A stretch of 25,405 bases of DNA. Origin: a virus. The DNA lies in IMG/VR virus record IMGVR_UViG_3300027668_001658, positions 1 to 25,405 of that record; one strand, written 5' to 3'. The translations under genes and the position numbers were made by a program. The stretch's first letter is position 1, and each line of letters starts with the position of its first letter. Positions 1 to 7,663 of this stretch are shown here, piece by piece. The notes below the pieces were generated by a model, which was not told the origin of the DNA, did no database searches, and saw nothing but the letters and a program-made list of their open reading frames with translations.

Positions 1-2
1 GT

Positions 3-3000
3 CTTAATGTAGGTGGAAACATTGCCGTGACTGGAACCGTAGATGGGGTAGATATAGCCTCAAGGGACAGCACATTAACTACTACAACTAACACAGCTAA
101 CTCAGCGTTATCTACAGCCAACTCAGCCACCACTACCGCTAATTCAGCTTTATCTACTGCTAACTCAGCTACTACGACAGCTAATGCCGCACTGCCTAAA
201 GCGGGAGGATCGCTAACAGGCACCCTGACAATGGGTTCTAATGCGATTTCCAGTTCAGGAACTATCTCTAGTGGAGCTATTACAGCAACATCTTTAGACA
301 TCTCTGGAAACATAGACGTAGATGGTGTTACTAACCTTGATGTCGTTGACATTGACGGTGCTGTGGATATGGCGAGTACCCTTACGGTCACTGGAGAGAT
401 CACAGCCAACGGCGGTATAGCTCTGGGTGATAATGATAAAGTCGTTTTAGGTGCTGGGTCAGATTTTGAAGTTTATTTTAATGGCAATCACGGAGTTATT
501 AGAACTGCCAGCGCCGCTGTGGGCGGTAACATATATATTCAGGACGATAATAATATTGTCCTAGGAAGTATCGGAGGTGAAAGCTACCTAAATGCCGCAA
601 AAGATGGGGCGGTAACACTGTACCATGATAACTCCCCCAAACTAGCCACAACCTCCACAGGTTTAAATTTAGTTGGTGGTCTTTCCATTGGCGGTGTAGA
701 GGTTATTACTTCTGGCAGGTTATTAACTAACATCGCTCTTGGCGATATTAATACAAACAAAATCACACTGCTAAATGGCGCATCTGCAAACATGGAGATG
801 TTCGTTTCTGGGACAGGCACAGCTACAACTAATTTCAGGCTTTCCACCGCCAGTTCTAACATAATGACTCTAACGCAAGCGGGAAATCTTAACCCGATAG
901 GAGGTTTGACAACCACCACAGGAGTATTTTCAAGCACAATCTCTAGTGGAGCTATTACTTCATCAGGTGGAGTATCTGGAACAACTGCAACATTTACTGA
1001 CTCTGTAACATTAAGCGGTTCAGGCATTGTTAATATCACCAAAGGTTTAGGCTTATATGTTTCAGCTAATTTAAGTGTTAGTGGACTCATTTTTAAGAAT
1101 GGAGGTGGTGATGTTGAGGTATCAGGTAATTTAAGAATTAACTCTGGTGGTTTGAAAATAGGTACTCAAGAGGTTATCACTTCTGGTCGCGCTTTAACTA
1201 ACATTACCACAATCTCTAGTGGAGCTATTACTACTACCGCCCTTACTTCATCTGGGTATGTAAAAACACCGACGGTTGGCATGGGTGCAGGGGCTTCAGT
1301 GGCCGCCTCAATAAATCACACAGCGTCAGTAAATGAAGGTCTTTTCTGGCACACAACTAACACTGATTACTTTATTGCGAGAACGTCTGGAGCGTGGTCT
1401 AGTCCTAATTACCAACAATTAAAATTGGACTGGGATACTGGCATTGAGTTAGATGGCGGCACAGCCTATGGAAAATCTGGTGTCAATATTAGTGCAGGTA
1501 ATTTTAAAGTTGGCGGCACAACTGTAATAGACGCTAGTAGAAATATAACAGGCGTTAATATAACCGCAAATGGAATTTATCCACTGACAGGCCTTTTCCT
1601 TGATCGCCAAACTAATGCGCGACATGGTATTAGTTGGTACGGTAGTTCATATCCTTCTTGGGCAACATATATGTCCTCCGCGGGAGCAACAGGATCAGGC
1701 CCGACAGGAACGCTTACAGCACCTTCAGGCTCTCTAGTTAGCTCATGGGCCTTACGCAGTTACATAGAGAATAATGCTGGGTATGGTTGGACATTTGAAT
1801 CTGCGGCGGGCATTACCAATACTAGCCCTACTGTTAGGTTTGAAATTAGATCATCAGATGGCTCTGCATATTCTCAGGGTAATATAACAGCGGCAAGTGG
1901 GTTCAAAGTCGGAACTACCACTGTAATAGACGCTAGCAGAAACCTAACGAATATAAATACTGCGTCTCCAGTGGAAGCCATTATTGGCCCTCACGCAACA
2001 AACGCCTATCTCAGCCCAAGCGCAGGGGCTTTGTACTTCGGCTCTAAAACTAACGGAAAGGCTTATAGTATAAACTCTGGGGCTATAGAAAATATAGGCG
2101 GCCCTTACACTAAGCTACATATTAACTGGCATACAGGCATTAAGATTGGTGCGGCTTACAATTATGGCGGCATCCGATTCTTTAATAACAGTCTTGACGG
2201 ATATACACCTGCCGAGCTTTTCTCTATTGGTAATACTGACCAGCACGTTAGAGCCGCACAGAACTTTTATTCAGGCGGTGAGATTCATGCAACCACCTCG
2301 GTAACTGCGCCTATATACAAGGTCGGAACAGCCACTGTAATAGATGCTAGTAGAAATATTGTAAGCACATCGTTTGCCTCACAATTAGCGACTACATTGT
2401 TTCAACAAAACGTCATAAAAAGTTCAGTAGCCAATCAGCAAGGCGCTTATATCCGAATGGCTGTTTCTAGTGCCGCTAATCCAACTTATGCTTGGGAAGA
2501 TGATACTGACACGGGTATGTACAGGACTAGTGCAAATGCATTGGCCTTGGGCGTTGGTGGAGTAGGACGTTTATTTATATCATCTTCTGGTAACGCCACA
2601 TTCTCTGGAACTATCTCTAGTGGGGCTATTACAGCACCATCATTTAGCGGTGCTGTTTTCGGTGCGGCTAGTGGAGCGCCTGACTCTACTATTTGGGGTA
2701 TCAGTAGAGACTCATACCCTACTTATGGCATTTTTTATGATGAAGGCAACCCTGACAAAATACTTTACAAATGGGCTGGCGTAACTAAATTTAATATAAA
2801 CATGGAAACAGGTGCGCTAGATACTCCATCAACTATCTCTAGTGGGGCTATTACCGCGAGTGCAGATATTAATATAACAGCAGGGACATTAAAGCTCAAA
2901 AATGATGTCGCGCTAGACCACGATGGTAGTTCTTTATATATCAAAGCTCCAAGTGCTATTTATTTTTATCCAAGCAATACGAATCGTGGAAACATAGACA

Positions 3001-4040
3001 CTTCAGGCAAAATTACTTTAAACGCTTATGCAATAAACGGCACTACAGTAATAGACGCTAGTAGAAACCTTACAGCGGCACAAGGTAATTTCACAGAAAG
3101 TCTTCAAGTAGGAGGCGTTGCGACAGATAATTCTTATGATAACGGGAACCACAGACTTTTGTTTGGGGGCGGTAATTCTGATTCTGTAGGAAACTATTAC
3201 ATCGGTACTAACCTAGAGAATGTTAGTGGCAATTACTCAAAACTAGATTTGAGGTGGCACACTGGCATTCGCATGGGCGCACAAGCAGGCTATGGTGGTA
3301 TAAGGTTCTACAACAACGAAGATTTATCTTCAAAGCTAATGTCTATCGGTGAGGGTAATACTGACGTAAAAGTCTATACCCTCTTGAACGTAGTATCTAA
3401 TATAGCAATCAACGGTCAAACGGTAATAACCAGTGGACGCGCCATTACAAACTGCACAGGCATAACTCTTACAGGCGGTAGCATATCTTCTTACGGTAGT
3501 GTTACAGCAGGGCTAGGCAGTTTCCTTGTCGGTAGTCGCGGAAAGATGGGGCAGGTTAGCAACGACCTTTTTGTTTGCTCAACTACCTCTCAGCACTCAG
3601 GTTTACGCTTTGCTAACGGTGCAATCCACCCTACAGATAATACAGGCGCACAATCTGATTCTGCTCAGATAGATTTAGGTGCTTCAAGCTATCGCTTTAG
3701 CGACATTTTTGCTCGCAACGGCACTATTAATACTTCTGATAGAAACGAAAAACAAGATATTGAGGTTTTATCAGCCGCAGAACAGCGCGTAGCAGTGGCG
3801 GCTAAAGGTCTGCTACGGAAGTTTAGGTGGAAAGATGCGGTGTCAGAAAAGGGCGATAGTGCAAGAATACACTTTGGTATCGTAGCGCAAGATTTACAGG
3901 CCGCGTTTGTTGCCGAAGGGTTGGACGCAGGACGATATGGAATGTTTACAAGCGACACTTGGGATGAGGATGGTGTAGATAAAACTAGAATGGGTGTAAG
4001 ATACAGCGAATTACTCGCATTTATTATTTCAGCAATTTAA
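3..4040 (+). CDS. Tail fibre with C-terminal S74 autoprocessing chaperone (5' partial)
   Basis: Long repetitive receptor-binding fibre. The frame is open to the left edge (reading LNVGGNIAVTGTV before the GTG at 27), so the true start lies outside the window. The N-terminal part has Ala/Asn/Ser/Thr heptad-like repeats, then an ALPKAGG turn as in other marine phage fibres. The middle is built from recurring TISSGAIT, VIDASRN/VITSGR and W-x-TGI modules, consistent with trimeric beta-helical shaft segments. The last ~110 residues match the intramolecular chaperone of endosialidase type (peptidase S74): TSDRNEKQDI with the Ser-Asp cleavage pair, an F-x-W strand, GIVAQDL, and YSELLAF at the end. 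In this family the chaperone trimerises the fibre and then cleaves itself off at the Ser. The host-recognition role is inferred from the family. It is followed closely by a small gene and the lysis genes. Confidence 0.9.
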   Translation, partial: LNVGGNIAVTGTVDGVDIASRDSTLTTTTNTANSALSTANSATTTANSALSTANSATTTANAALPKAGGSLTGTLTMGSNAISSSGTISSGAITATSLDISGNIDVDGVTNLDVVDIDGAVDMASTLTVTGEITANGGIALGDNDKVVLGAGSDFEVYFNGNHGVIRTASAAVGGNIYIQDDNNIVLGSIGGESYLNAAKDGAVTLYHDNSPKLATTSTGLNLVGGLSIGGVEVITSGRLLTNIALGDINTNKITLLNGASANMEMFVSGTGTATTNFRLSTASSNIMTLTQAGNLNPIGGLTTTTGVFSSTISSGAITSSGGVSGTTATFTDSVTLSGSGIVNITKGLGLYVSANLSVSGLIFKNGGGDVEVSGNLRINSGGLKIGTQEVITSGRALTNITTISSGAITTTALTSSGYVKTPTVGMGAGASVAASINHTASVNEGLFWHTTNTDYFIARTSGAWSSPNYQQLKLDWDTGIELDGGTAYGKSGVNISAGNFKVGGTTVIDASRNITGVNITANGIYPLTGLFLDRQTNARHGISWYGSSYPSWATYMSSAGATGSGPTGTLTAPSGSLVSSWALRSYIENNAGYGWTFESAAGITNTSPTVRFEIRSSDGSAYSQGNITAASGFKVGTTTVIDASRNLTNINTASPVEAIIGPHATNAYLSPSAGALYFGSKTNGKAYSINSGAIENIGGPYTKLHINWHTGIKIGAAYNYGGIRFFNNSLDGYTPAELFSIGNTDQHVRAAQNFYSGGEIHATTSVTAPIYKVGTATVIDASRNIVSTSFASQLATTLFQQNVIKSSVANQQGAYIRMAVSSAANPTYAWEDDTDTGMYRTSANALALGVGGVGRLFISSSGNATFSGTISSGAITAPSFSGAVFGAASGAPDSTIWGISRDSYPTYGIFYDEGNPDKILYKWAGVTKFNINMETGALDTPSTISSGAITASADINITAGTLKLKNDVALDHDGSSLYIKAPSAIYFYPSNTNRGNIDTSGKITLNAYAINGTTVIDASRNLTAAQGNFTESLQVGGVATDNSYDNGNHRLLFGGGNSDSVGNYYIGTNLENVSGNYSKLDLRWHTGIRMGAQAGYGGIRFYNNEDLSSKLMSIGEGNTDVKVYTLLNVVSNIAINGQTVITSGRAITNCTGITLTGGSISSYGSVTAGLGSFLVGSRGKMGQVSNDLFVCSTTSQHSGLRFANGAIHPTDNTGAQSDSAQIDLGASSYRFSDIFARNGTINTSDRNEKQDIEVLSAAEQRVAVAAKGLLRKFRWKDAVSEKGDSARIHFGIVAQDLQAAFVAEGLDAGRYGMFTSDTWDEDGVDKTRMGVRYSELLAFIISAI
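93..176 (+). repeat. Two tandem 42-bp coding repeats in the fibre
   Basis: Two consecutive 14-residue units TANSALSTANSATT (93-134 and 135-176) are identical in protein but differ at eight codons, all synonymous by my comparison. A degenerate third copy (TANAALPKAGG) follows. This looks like an old duplication held by selection on the protein, probably a coiled-coil or stalk segment. Confidence 0.75.
261..2855 (+). repeat. Dispersed 24-bp TISSGAIT-encoding repeats
   Basis: Five dispersed copies of a 24-bp unit encoding TISSGAIT lie at 261-284, 936-959, 1209-1232, 2610-2633 and 2832-2855 and are nearly identical in DNA. A second repeated element encodes VIDASRN (near 1525, 1925, 2340 and 3050), and VITSGR variants occur near 700, 1180 and 3425. 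These are module joints in the fibre shaft and provide short homologies for recombination between modules. Confidence 0.8.
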
Positions 4041-4059
4041 TTATTAGGAGAGATTCAAG

Positions 4060-4323
4060 ATGGCTATTACTAAAACAGAAGTATTGCAACGATGTGAAAC
4101 ATACCCCGCGCAAGATTCAACAGCGGCCTCGTCAACTAATGAGGGAAATCCAACCTTGATGGTTGTTATGACGATTACTTTTGATGACGCGGGAGATGCT
4201 GAATTACCTGCTATAAGCAATCATGTAACTCACTTGTCGCGTTACGATGCAAACGGAGACCCCACTGTAATCAGCGGACAAACTGCTTTAGTCCAAGCTA
4301 TTTGCGGAGCAGTCTGGGCTTAA
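4060..4323 (+). CDS. Small hypothetical protein after tail fibre
   Basis: 87-residue protein that I do not recognise. It begins MAITKTEVLQR and is neutral to acidic, with a hydrophobic centre (LMVVMTITF) and a Thr/Val-rich C-terminal half ending AICGAVWA. There is no clear signal peptide or membrane helix. AGGAG (4046-4050) sits 9 bases before the ATG. It lies between the tail fibre and the holin, so a small virion-associated or fibre-accessory role is possible, but that rests on position only. Confidence 0.75.
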   Translation: MAITKTEVLQRCETYPAQDSTAASSTNEGNPTLMVVMTITFDDAGDAELPAISNHVTHLSRYDANGDPTVISGQTALVQAICGAVWA

Positions 4324-4340
4324 ATTAATGGGAGAATACC

Positions 4341-4724
4341 ATGAGTTTAATAGCGTCATTGGTGGGTCCAGTAACAGGATTGCTGGACAAGTTCATTGAA
4401 GATAAAGATCAAAAGAATGCTCTAGCGCATGAAATAGCTACTATGAGCGATAAGGCGGCTAATGAAAATGCCATCGCTCAAATTGAGTTAAACAAGGCTG
4501 AGGCTCAATCTGGGTCTCTGTTTATTGGCGGGTGGCGACCCTTCGTTGGCTGGACATGCGGCTTGGGGCTTGCTTACAATGTAATCATATCTCAGATACT
4601 TTCTATTTGGTTTGAGGTTCCAGAGGTTGACCCATCCTTACTAACTCCAGTTTTGATGGGGATGCTTGGCATGGGAGCGATGCGCTCTTACGAAAAGAAA
4701 AATTCGGTAGCGAGGGAAAAATGA
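4341..4724 (+). CDS. Holin, GTA/three-TM holin family
   Basis: 127-residue protein resembling the 'holin of 3TMs for gene-transfer release' family. An N-terminal amphipathic/soluble stretch (residues 1-60, including DKFIEDKDQKNAL and an Ala/Glu-rich helix) is followed by the conserved GGWRPFVGW motif leading into a hydrophobic helix (about 65-88). A second hydrophobic segment lies at about 97-114, and the end is a charged Lys/Glu tail. Holins of this kind assemble in the inner membrane and set the time of lysis. GGGAG precedes the ATG at 4341. The stop overlaps the start of the peptidase gene by 4 bases (ATGA), the usual holin-endolysin coupling. Confidence 0.85.
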   Translation: MSLIASLVGPVTGLLDKFIEDKDQKNALAHEIATMSDKAANENAIAQIELNKAEAQSGSLFIGGWRPFVGWTCGLGLAYNVIISQILSIWFEVPEVDPSLLTPVLMGMLGMGAMRSYEKKNSVAREK

Positions 4725-5068
4725 ACGAATTTAAATACTTCAAGATTGAAGACTTTGATTGCAAAGAGACAGGCGAGAACGCTATGGATGAGGAGTTTAT
4801 TAAAGGTTTAGATCATCTTCGTCAGATTTGTAATTTTCCGTTTATCGTGACGAGTGGTTTTAGGTCTGTTACCCACAGCGCAGAAAAAAGAAAATCAAAA
4901 GGCGGCACTCATACAATGGGAATTGCGGCCGATATAAGGGTTTCTGGTGGAGCGCAACGTATGGCCATAGTAAAACACGCATCGGCTTTAGGGATGAGCG
5001 TAGGCGTTGCTAAGACGTTTGTTCATGTTGATTCAAGAAAGTCTGAGCAAATGTGCTGGTGCTACTAA
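4721..5068 (+). CDS. M15-family D,D-peptidase endolysin
   Basis: 115-residue single-domain peptidase of the M15A (DUF/peptidase_M15_3) type. Visible landmarks are the SGFRS strand (45-49), H64-x6-D71 in THTMGIAAD, and FVHVD with H102, which together give the expected zinc ligands His64, Asp71 and His102. Such enzymes cut peptide cross-links of peptidoglycan. There is no signal peptide, so export would depend on the overlapping upstream holin. The C-terminus is short and Cys-rich (MCWCY). The assignment as endolysin rests on the motifs plus the lysis-gene context. Confidence 0.88.
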   Translation: MNEFKYFKIEDFDCKETGENAMDEEFIKGLDHLRQICNFPFIVTSGFRSVTHSAEKRKSKGGTHTMGIAADIRVSGGAQRMAIVKHASALGMSVGVAKTFVHVDSRKSEQMCWCY

Positions 5069-5295
5069 TGAGCCTGTCAAAAACTCAAGCGAATCGTCTA
5101 GGTAGTTTACTGGCAGTAATGTCTAATGATGAGGTTCCAGTTACGCTTATATCCGAGTCAATAGAGAGCGGATATGTGGTTCCTCAAGATGGGCGGCTAA
5201 GGTTGTCGGATAAAGGCATTGATGAGAAAAATAGACTCTGCACTCTTGCTGGACTCAACATAAAATACTCATCTGAAAGAGCAAAAGAAAAATGA
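5068..5295 (+). CDS. Hypothetical 75-residue protein in lysis operon
   Basis: The ATG at 5068 overlaps the preceding stop as TAATG, which I prefer over the upstream GTG at 5053. The GTG lies inside the peptidase gene and has no ribosome site. The product begins MSLSKTQANRLGSLL, is charged and mainly helical, and ends KYSSERAKEK. LRLSDKGIDE resembles a small winged-helix or helical hairpin, but I do not recognise the family. It is not hydrophobic enough to be a holin and carries no obvious lipobox, so a spanin role is unsupported. Its stop overlaps the next ATG by 4 bases. Confidence 0.65.
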   Translation: MSLSKTQANRLGSLLAVMSNDEVPVTLISESIESGYVVPQDGRLRLSDKGIDEKNRLCTLAGLNIKYSSERAKEK

Positions 5296-5654
5296 CCCCA
5301 TACACTTATAGATGCACTCTTGACAGGGTGATAGACGGTGACACCATTGATGTGCATATTGATCTTGGCTTTAATGTTTGGCTTAACAAGCAAAGAGTCA
5401 GACTAGCAGGTATTGACACCCCCGAAAGCAGGACTAGAAACTTAGATGAGAAGGCTCTTGGTTTAGCGGCTAAGGCGCGTTTGATTGAGCTATGCAATGG
5501 CACTCTGACAATCATATCTCACGGCAGGGGCAAATACGGTCGCATTCTAGGGGTGCCATACACAGAGAGCGGTGCTGATATGTGCCAAACCCTCATTGAA
5601 GAGGGTCATGCGGTTGAATATTGGGGTGGTAAGAAGGTTAAGGTCTGGGGTTAG
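5292..5654 (+). CDS. Staphylococcal nuclease-fold (thermonuclease-like) nuclease
   Basis: 120-residue SNase-like OB-fold nuclease. VIDGDTIDV (13-21) gives the Ca-binding aspartates. RLAGIDTPE places Arg37 and Glu45 eight residues apart, as in staphylococcal nuclease (Arg35/Glu43). GKYGR supplies the third catalytic residue, Arg84. All three catalytic positions are therefore present. There is no N-terminal signal sequence, so the enzyme would act in the cytoplasm or after lysis. It is the last gene of the plus-strand lysis block, coupled by ATGA to the preceding gene, and may degrade host DNA or help release. Those roles are inference. Confidence 0.9.
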   Translation: MTPYTYRCTLDRVIDGDTIDVHIDLGFNVWLNKQRVRLAGIDTPESRTRNLDEKALGLAAKARLIELCNGTLTIISHGRGKYGRILGVPYTESGADMCQTLIEEGHAVEYWGGKKVKVWG

Positions 5655-5683
5655 CGGGAAGCCAAATCCGATCGGCTTTGCGC
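5654..5683. terminator. Candidate hairpin between converging operons
   Basis: Arms 5654-5663 and 5674-5683 pair with one G-G mismatch and one G-U wobble around a 10-base loop. The hairpin begins at the stop of the nuclease gene, and converging minus-strand genes end at 5697. No clean T-tract follows on either strand, so termination is uncertain. Confidence 0.3.
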
Positions 5684-5696
5684 TCTTGCTTGGCAG

Positions 5697-5924
5697 TTAT
5701 ACTTCTCTACAACCTTCCTGCATATCTTCTATTAGATACGCATATACTTTAGGCATTACTCCCGCCCCTGTGTAACCGAAGCTAATTACAATGCAACTAG
5801 CAGACGTGGCATGCCATTGCCTAGACTCTGGAAGCCATGCCTCTGCCTCTCCAAATTCTCTATCAATTATTAACTCTGCATTGTGCTTTGCGGCTTCTTT
5901 CTTTAGTTGCGCTAATGTTGCCAT
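5697..5924 (-). CDS. Small hypothetical protein, last gene of minus-strand operon
   Basis: 75-residue protein beginning MATLAQLKKEAAKHN, not recognised. It has a charged N-terminal helix, then a mixed alpha/beta segment with AEAWLPESRQWHATSAS and a Val/Ile strand, and an acidic end. A good ribosome site (AGGGG) lies about 8 bases before the ATG. It is the most distal gene of the early operon, facing the lysis block tail to tail. The N-terminal helix resembles those of small phage DNA-associated proteins, but the similarity is too weak for a call. Confidence 0.7.
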   Translation of the reverse strand: MATLAQLKKEAAKHNAELIIDREFGEAEAWLPESRQWHATSASCIVISFGYTGAGVMPKVYAYLIEDMQEGCREV

Positions 5925-5963
5925 TTTATATCCCCTTTAATATGCCCTAAAAGGGCGGTTAAT

Positions 5964-6332
5964 TTAATGAACTTCACCTAGCTCATACATATTCTTTTTA
6001 CCAGCCCAGTTAACGTAGCTAAACATCCATTTCCCGCCAGTAAACTCTAAAAGACTTGGCTTTTCCCAGTGTTCACAAACGCTCTTCTCATCCTCTTCTA
6101 TTGACCAATCAAGAATGTACTCTTCCCAGTAGTTATTTGCCTTAGATATTAAAGACGCAATGTTAGGGATTCCATTGCTCAGTATTTTTTTCTTGCACAT
6201 CTCAGATAGGTTTTCCATAACGTAAGTGTTACCACCCTTGAACTTCCAGTACTTAGGGCATTCTCCCTTGCCGTCCCAATCGTGCGCTCCGTAGTTCTCT
6301 TTGCATTGCGTTTGAATTACTAACTTAGCCAT
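5964..6332 (-). CDS. Hypothetical protein with N-terminal QTQCKENYGAHDWDG motif
   Basis: 122-residue acidic protein. The conserved-looking beginning (VIQTQCKENYGAHDWDG, then CPKYWKFKGG) is of a type I associate with widespread small phage proteins of unknown function. Two cysteines early (Cys10, Cys25) and Trp/Tyr-rich strands suggest a compact beta-rich fold; there is no catalytic signature. The ribosome site AAGGAG lies 7 bases before the ATG. It is the first gene after the promoter at 6360-6389 and its operator-like motif, so it should be strongly expressed early. Confidence 0.75.
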   Translation of the reverse strand: MAKLVIQTQCKENYGAHDWDGKGECPKYWKFKGGNTYVMENLSEMCKKKILSNGIPNIASLISKANNYWEEYILDWSIEEDEKSVCEHWEKPSLLEFTGGKWMFSYVNWAGKKNMYELGEVH

Positions 6333-6355
6333 AACATACTCCTTTTTTAATATAC

Positions 6356-6374
6356 GTTTAGTATAGCATACAAT
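6356..6374. promoter_or_regulatory. Operator-like 19-bp motif, copy 1
   Basis: GTTTAGTATAGCATACAAT matches the element at 9997-10015 in 17 of 19 positions. Its centre is the inverted repeat GTAT-N3-ATAC, and it covers the -10 box of the minus-strand promoter at 6360-6389. Binding by a phage repressor or activator (three HTH proteins are encoded nearby) is inferred. Confidence 0.5.
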
Positions 6375-6389
6375 GTTTAGTTATGTAAA
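6360..6389 (-). promoter_or_regulatory. sigma70-like promoter for gene at 5964-6332
   Basis: On the minus strand TTTACA (6389-6384), an 18-base spacer and TATACT (6365-6360) lie 28 bases before the ATG of the 122-residue gene, in an AT-rich gap between genes. Confidence 0.6.
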
Positions 6390-6411
6390 CAAAGTTTATA
6401 AAAGAAAATGT

Positions 6412-6657
6412 CTATTTTTTACTGGCCAACCTATCAAACGCTATCCTGACATGAGTTTCTACTAGCGCCCGATATTGCTCAGGAACTTGGCTTAACAGCT
6501 CGCGCCTTTCTAAGATGGTTTTTTTCTCTATGATTTTTGAGGCGTACTGTCTAGGTCTATTTCCTAGCTCCAGATGCTTTGTGAAAAAGTTAGACTGAGG
6601 GTTTAGTTGGTCAATAAATATGTGGCCACCCTTTGAATCTTTATTGTGTCTTTTCAT
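6412..6657 (-). CDS. Small basic hypothetical protein
   Basis: 81-residue, Lys/Arg-rich protein not recognised. The N-terminus (MKRHNKDSKGGHIF) is basic and probably unstructured. The C-terminal half is an amphipathic helical segment (ILERRELLSQVPEQYRALVETHVRIAFDRLA), a pattern I have seen in small phage proteins of unknown role. No strong ribosome site precedes the ATG; a 29-codon reading frame overlaps its start by 17 bases and could couple its translation. It precedes the 6360-6389 promoter, so it probably ends an upstream transcription unit. Confidence 0.7.
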   Translation of the reverse strand: MKRHNKDSKGGHIFIDQLNPQSNFFTKHLELGNRPRQYASKIIEKKTILERRELLSQVPEQYRALVETHVRIAFDRLASKK

Positions 6658-6730
6658 ATTCTAAAACGGCTCTTATTCTTGACAGCTTTTGCATTTCTTT
6701 TAGGCACTTCGATCTAATCGTTGTATCCAT
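6641..6730 (-). CDS. Possible 29-residue leader-like small protein
   Basis: The ATG directly abuts the stop of the PP-loop gene (TAA-ATG, 6733-6728). The frame gives 29 residues starting MDTTIRSKCLKEMQKLSRI, a basic amphipathic helix, and runs 17 bases into the next gene. It fills the only gap between two tightly packed genes that otherwise has no function, and may couple translation. The ribosome site (GTGGTG) is weak. It may equally be chance. Confidence 0.4.
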   Translation of the reverse strand: MDTTIRSKCLKEMQKLSRIRAVLEYEKTQ

Positions 6731-7519
6731 TTAATCACCACAAAAACAAGCTATTGATTCATCATCAAAATCAAATAGCTGTCCTTGATCTGTTGCAATT
6801 AATTTCATATCTGCGTAGCTAGGCTGATCAAATCTAAATCTTGAATTGATTAACTTTTCTTGTTCTGCCCACCAATCAGCTGTATGAGGGAAATGCTCAA
6901 CTATTGATCTTTTTATTTTGTAACCTTTTAAAAAACAAAGATCACAGTTACTTAGTGTATTTACACCGGCATTCGGCATGGCTAAGTCAAAGTTTTGAGA
7001 TTGCCAAAAATTATCAATATCTTTTTCGCTTACCTTTGCTATAGCCATCGGCAAATAATGATCTTCTTTGCTTTTCATTTTTGCGACTCTGCGCGGTTCA
7101 TCTGCTCTAATGCCAATCAATCGTAAATAATTTTCAGTTTCTAAATATCGGCTTATAGTCAAAACTTTTAGTTCACTTGTGCAAAATCTAGCCATCATGT
7201 TTGGTAAATACTGTTTATCTTTAATCAACTGTGCAAATGGCTCTCCTTCTCTGCTTGCTGTTTTGTAATCAACAATCTTAAATGCTTTTTTGCCGCTGTA
7301 CTCAAGCCAAATTATTTCAACACCCCAATTCATGGCGCAGTCATTAACAAAATTCAACGTCTGTGGCATTTCTTTTCCAGTGTTGCAAAAAATGACGGAG
7401 AGATAATCCGGCAAAACAAAATCATGTGCTTCAAGAACCTTGTACAACATATATGAGCTAGATCGACCACCACTAAAAGCAATAACAGCTTGTTCGTTAA
7501 TAAAATATGGGTTGCTCAT
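6731..7519 (-). CDS. PAPS-reductase-like PP-loop protein with cysteine clusters
   Basis: 262-residue member of the phosphoadenosine-phosphosulfate reductase/adenine nucleotide alpha-hydrolase superfamily. The PP-loop is FSGGRSSS (15-22), followed by FCNTGKE (about 44-50), ARFCTSELK (about 110-118), GIRADEPRR, then CDLCFLKG and a C-terminal CFCGD. The four later cysteines could hold an Fe-S cluster or zinc, as in phage and DndC-like relatives. The family activates substrates by adenylation or reduces PAPS; the actual substrate cannot be read from sequence. AGGA lies 7 bases before the ATG. It lies in the early operon, far from the other PP-loop gene at 20616. Confidence 0.85.
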   Translation of the reverse strand: MSNPYFINEQAVIAFSGGRSSSYMLYKVLEAHDFVLPDYLSVIFCNTGKEMPQTLNFVNDCAMNWGVEIIWLEYSGKKAFKIVDYKTASREGEPFAQLIKDKQYLPNMMARFCTSELKVLTISRYLETENYLRLIGIRADEPRRVAKMKSKEDHYLPMAIAKVSEKDIDNFWQSQNFDLAMPNAGVNTLSNCDLCFLKGYKIKRSIVEHFPHTADWWAEQEKLINSRFRFDQPSYADMKLIATDQGQLFDFDDESIACFCGD

Positions 7520-7544
7520 TATTTAATCCTATCGTTTAAGGTTA

Positions 7545-7652
7545 TCATTCATCTTTGTTTTTATTATTTTCCCACTGTTTTTGCTTGTCGCACACAATCA
7601 GATAAGCGCCATGCATTAGCACACTAAGGGACAGCAAAAATGCACATCCCAT
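7545..7652 (-). CDS. Possible 35-residue single-span membrane peptide
   Basis: Frame starting ATG at 7652 gives MGCAFLLSLSVLMHGAYLIV, then CDKQKQW and a Lys/Asn-rich polar tail. One hydrophobic helix (about residues 2-20) is followed by a charged tail, a classic small membrane protein layout (N-out or N-in unknown). AGAG stands 6 bases before the ATG. A TTG five codons upstream overlaps the stop of the preceding gene and could be an alternative start. It explains the otherwise empty gap 7520-7663. Function unknown; membrane alteration or superinfection functions are common for such peptides but are not shown here. Confidence 0.45.
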   Translation of the reverse strand: MGCAFLLSLSVLMHGAYLIVCDKQKQWENNKNKDE

Positions 7653-7663
7653 AATAAGCTCTA

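Noticed and set aside
584-1090. 168-codon minus-strand frame under the tail fibre
   Set aside because: Mirror of the repetitive fibre gene; no ribosome site, composition follows the opposite strand, and no family features.
5943-5955. GCCCT-AAA-AGGGC hairpin between genes 5697 and 5964
   Set aside because: Short stem and no T-run; not enough to call a terminator, though it could be a weak processing site.
6731-7519. Dnd-type phosphorothioate system
   Set aside because: Only a DndC-like fold is seen; no DndA cysteine desulfurase, DndB, DndD or DndE candidates occur in the window.
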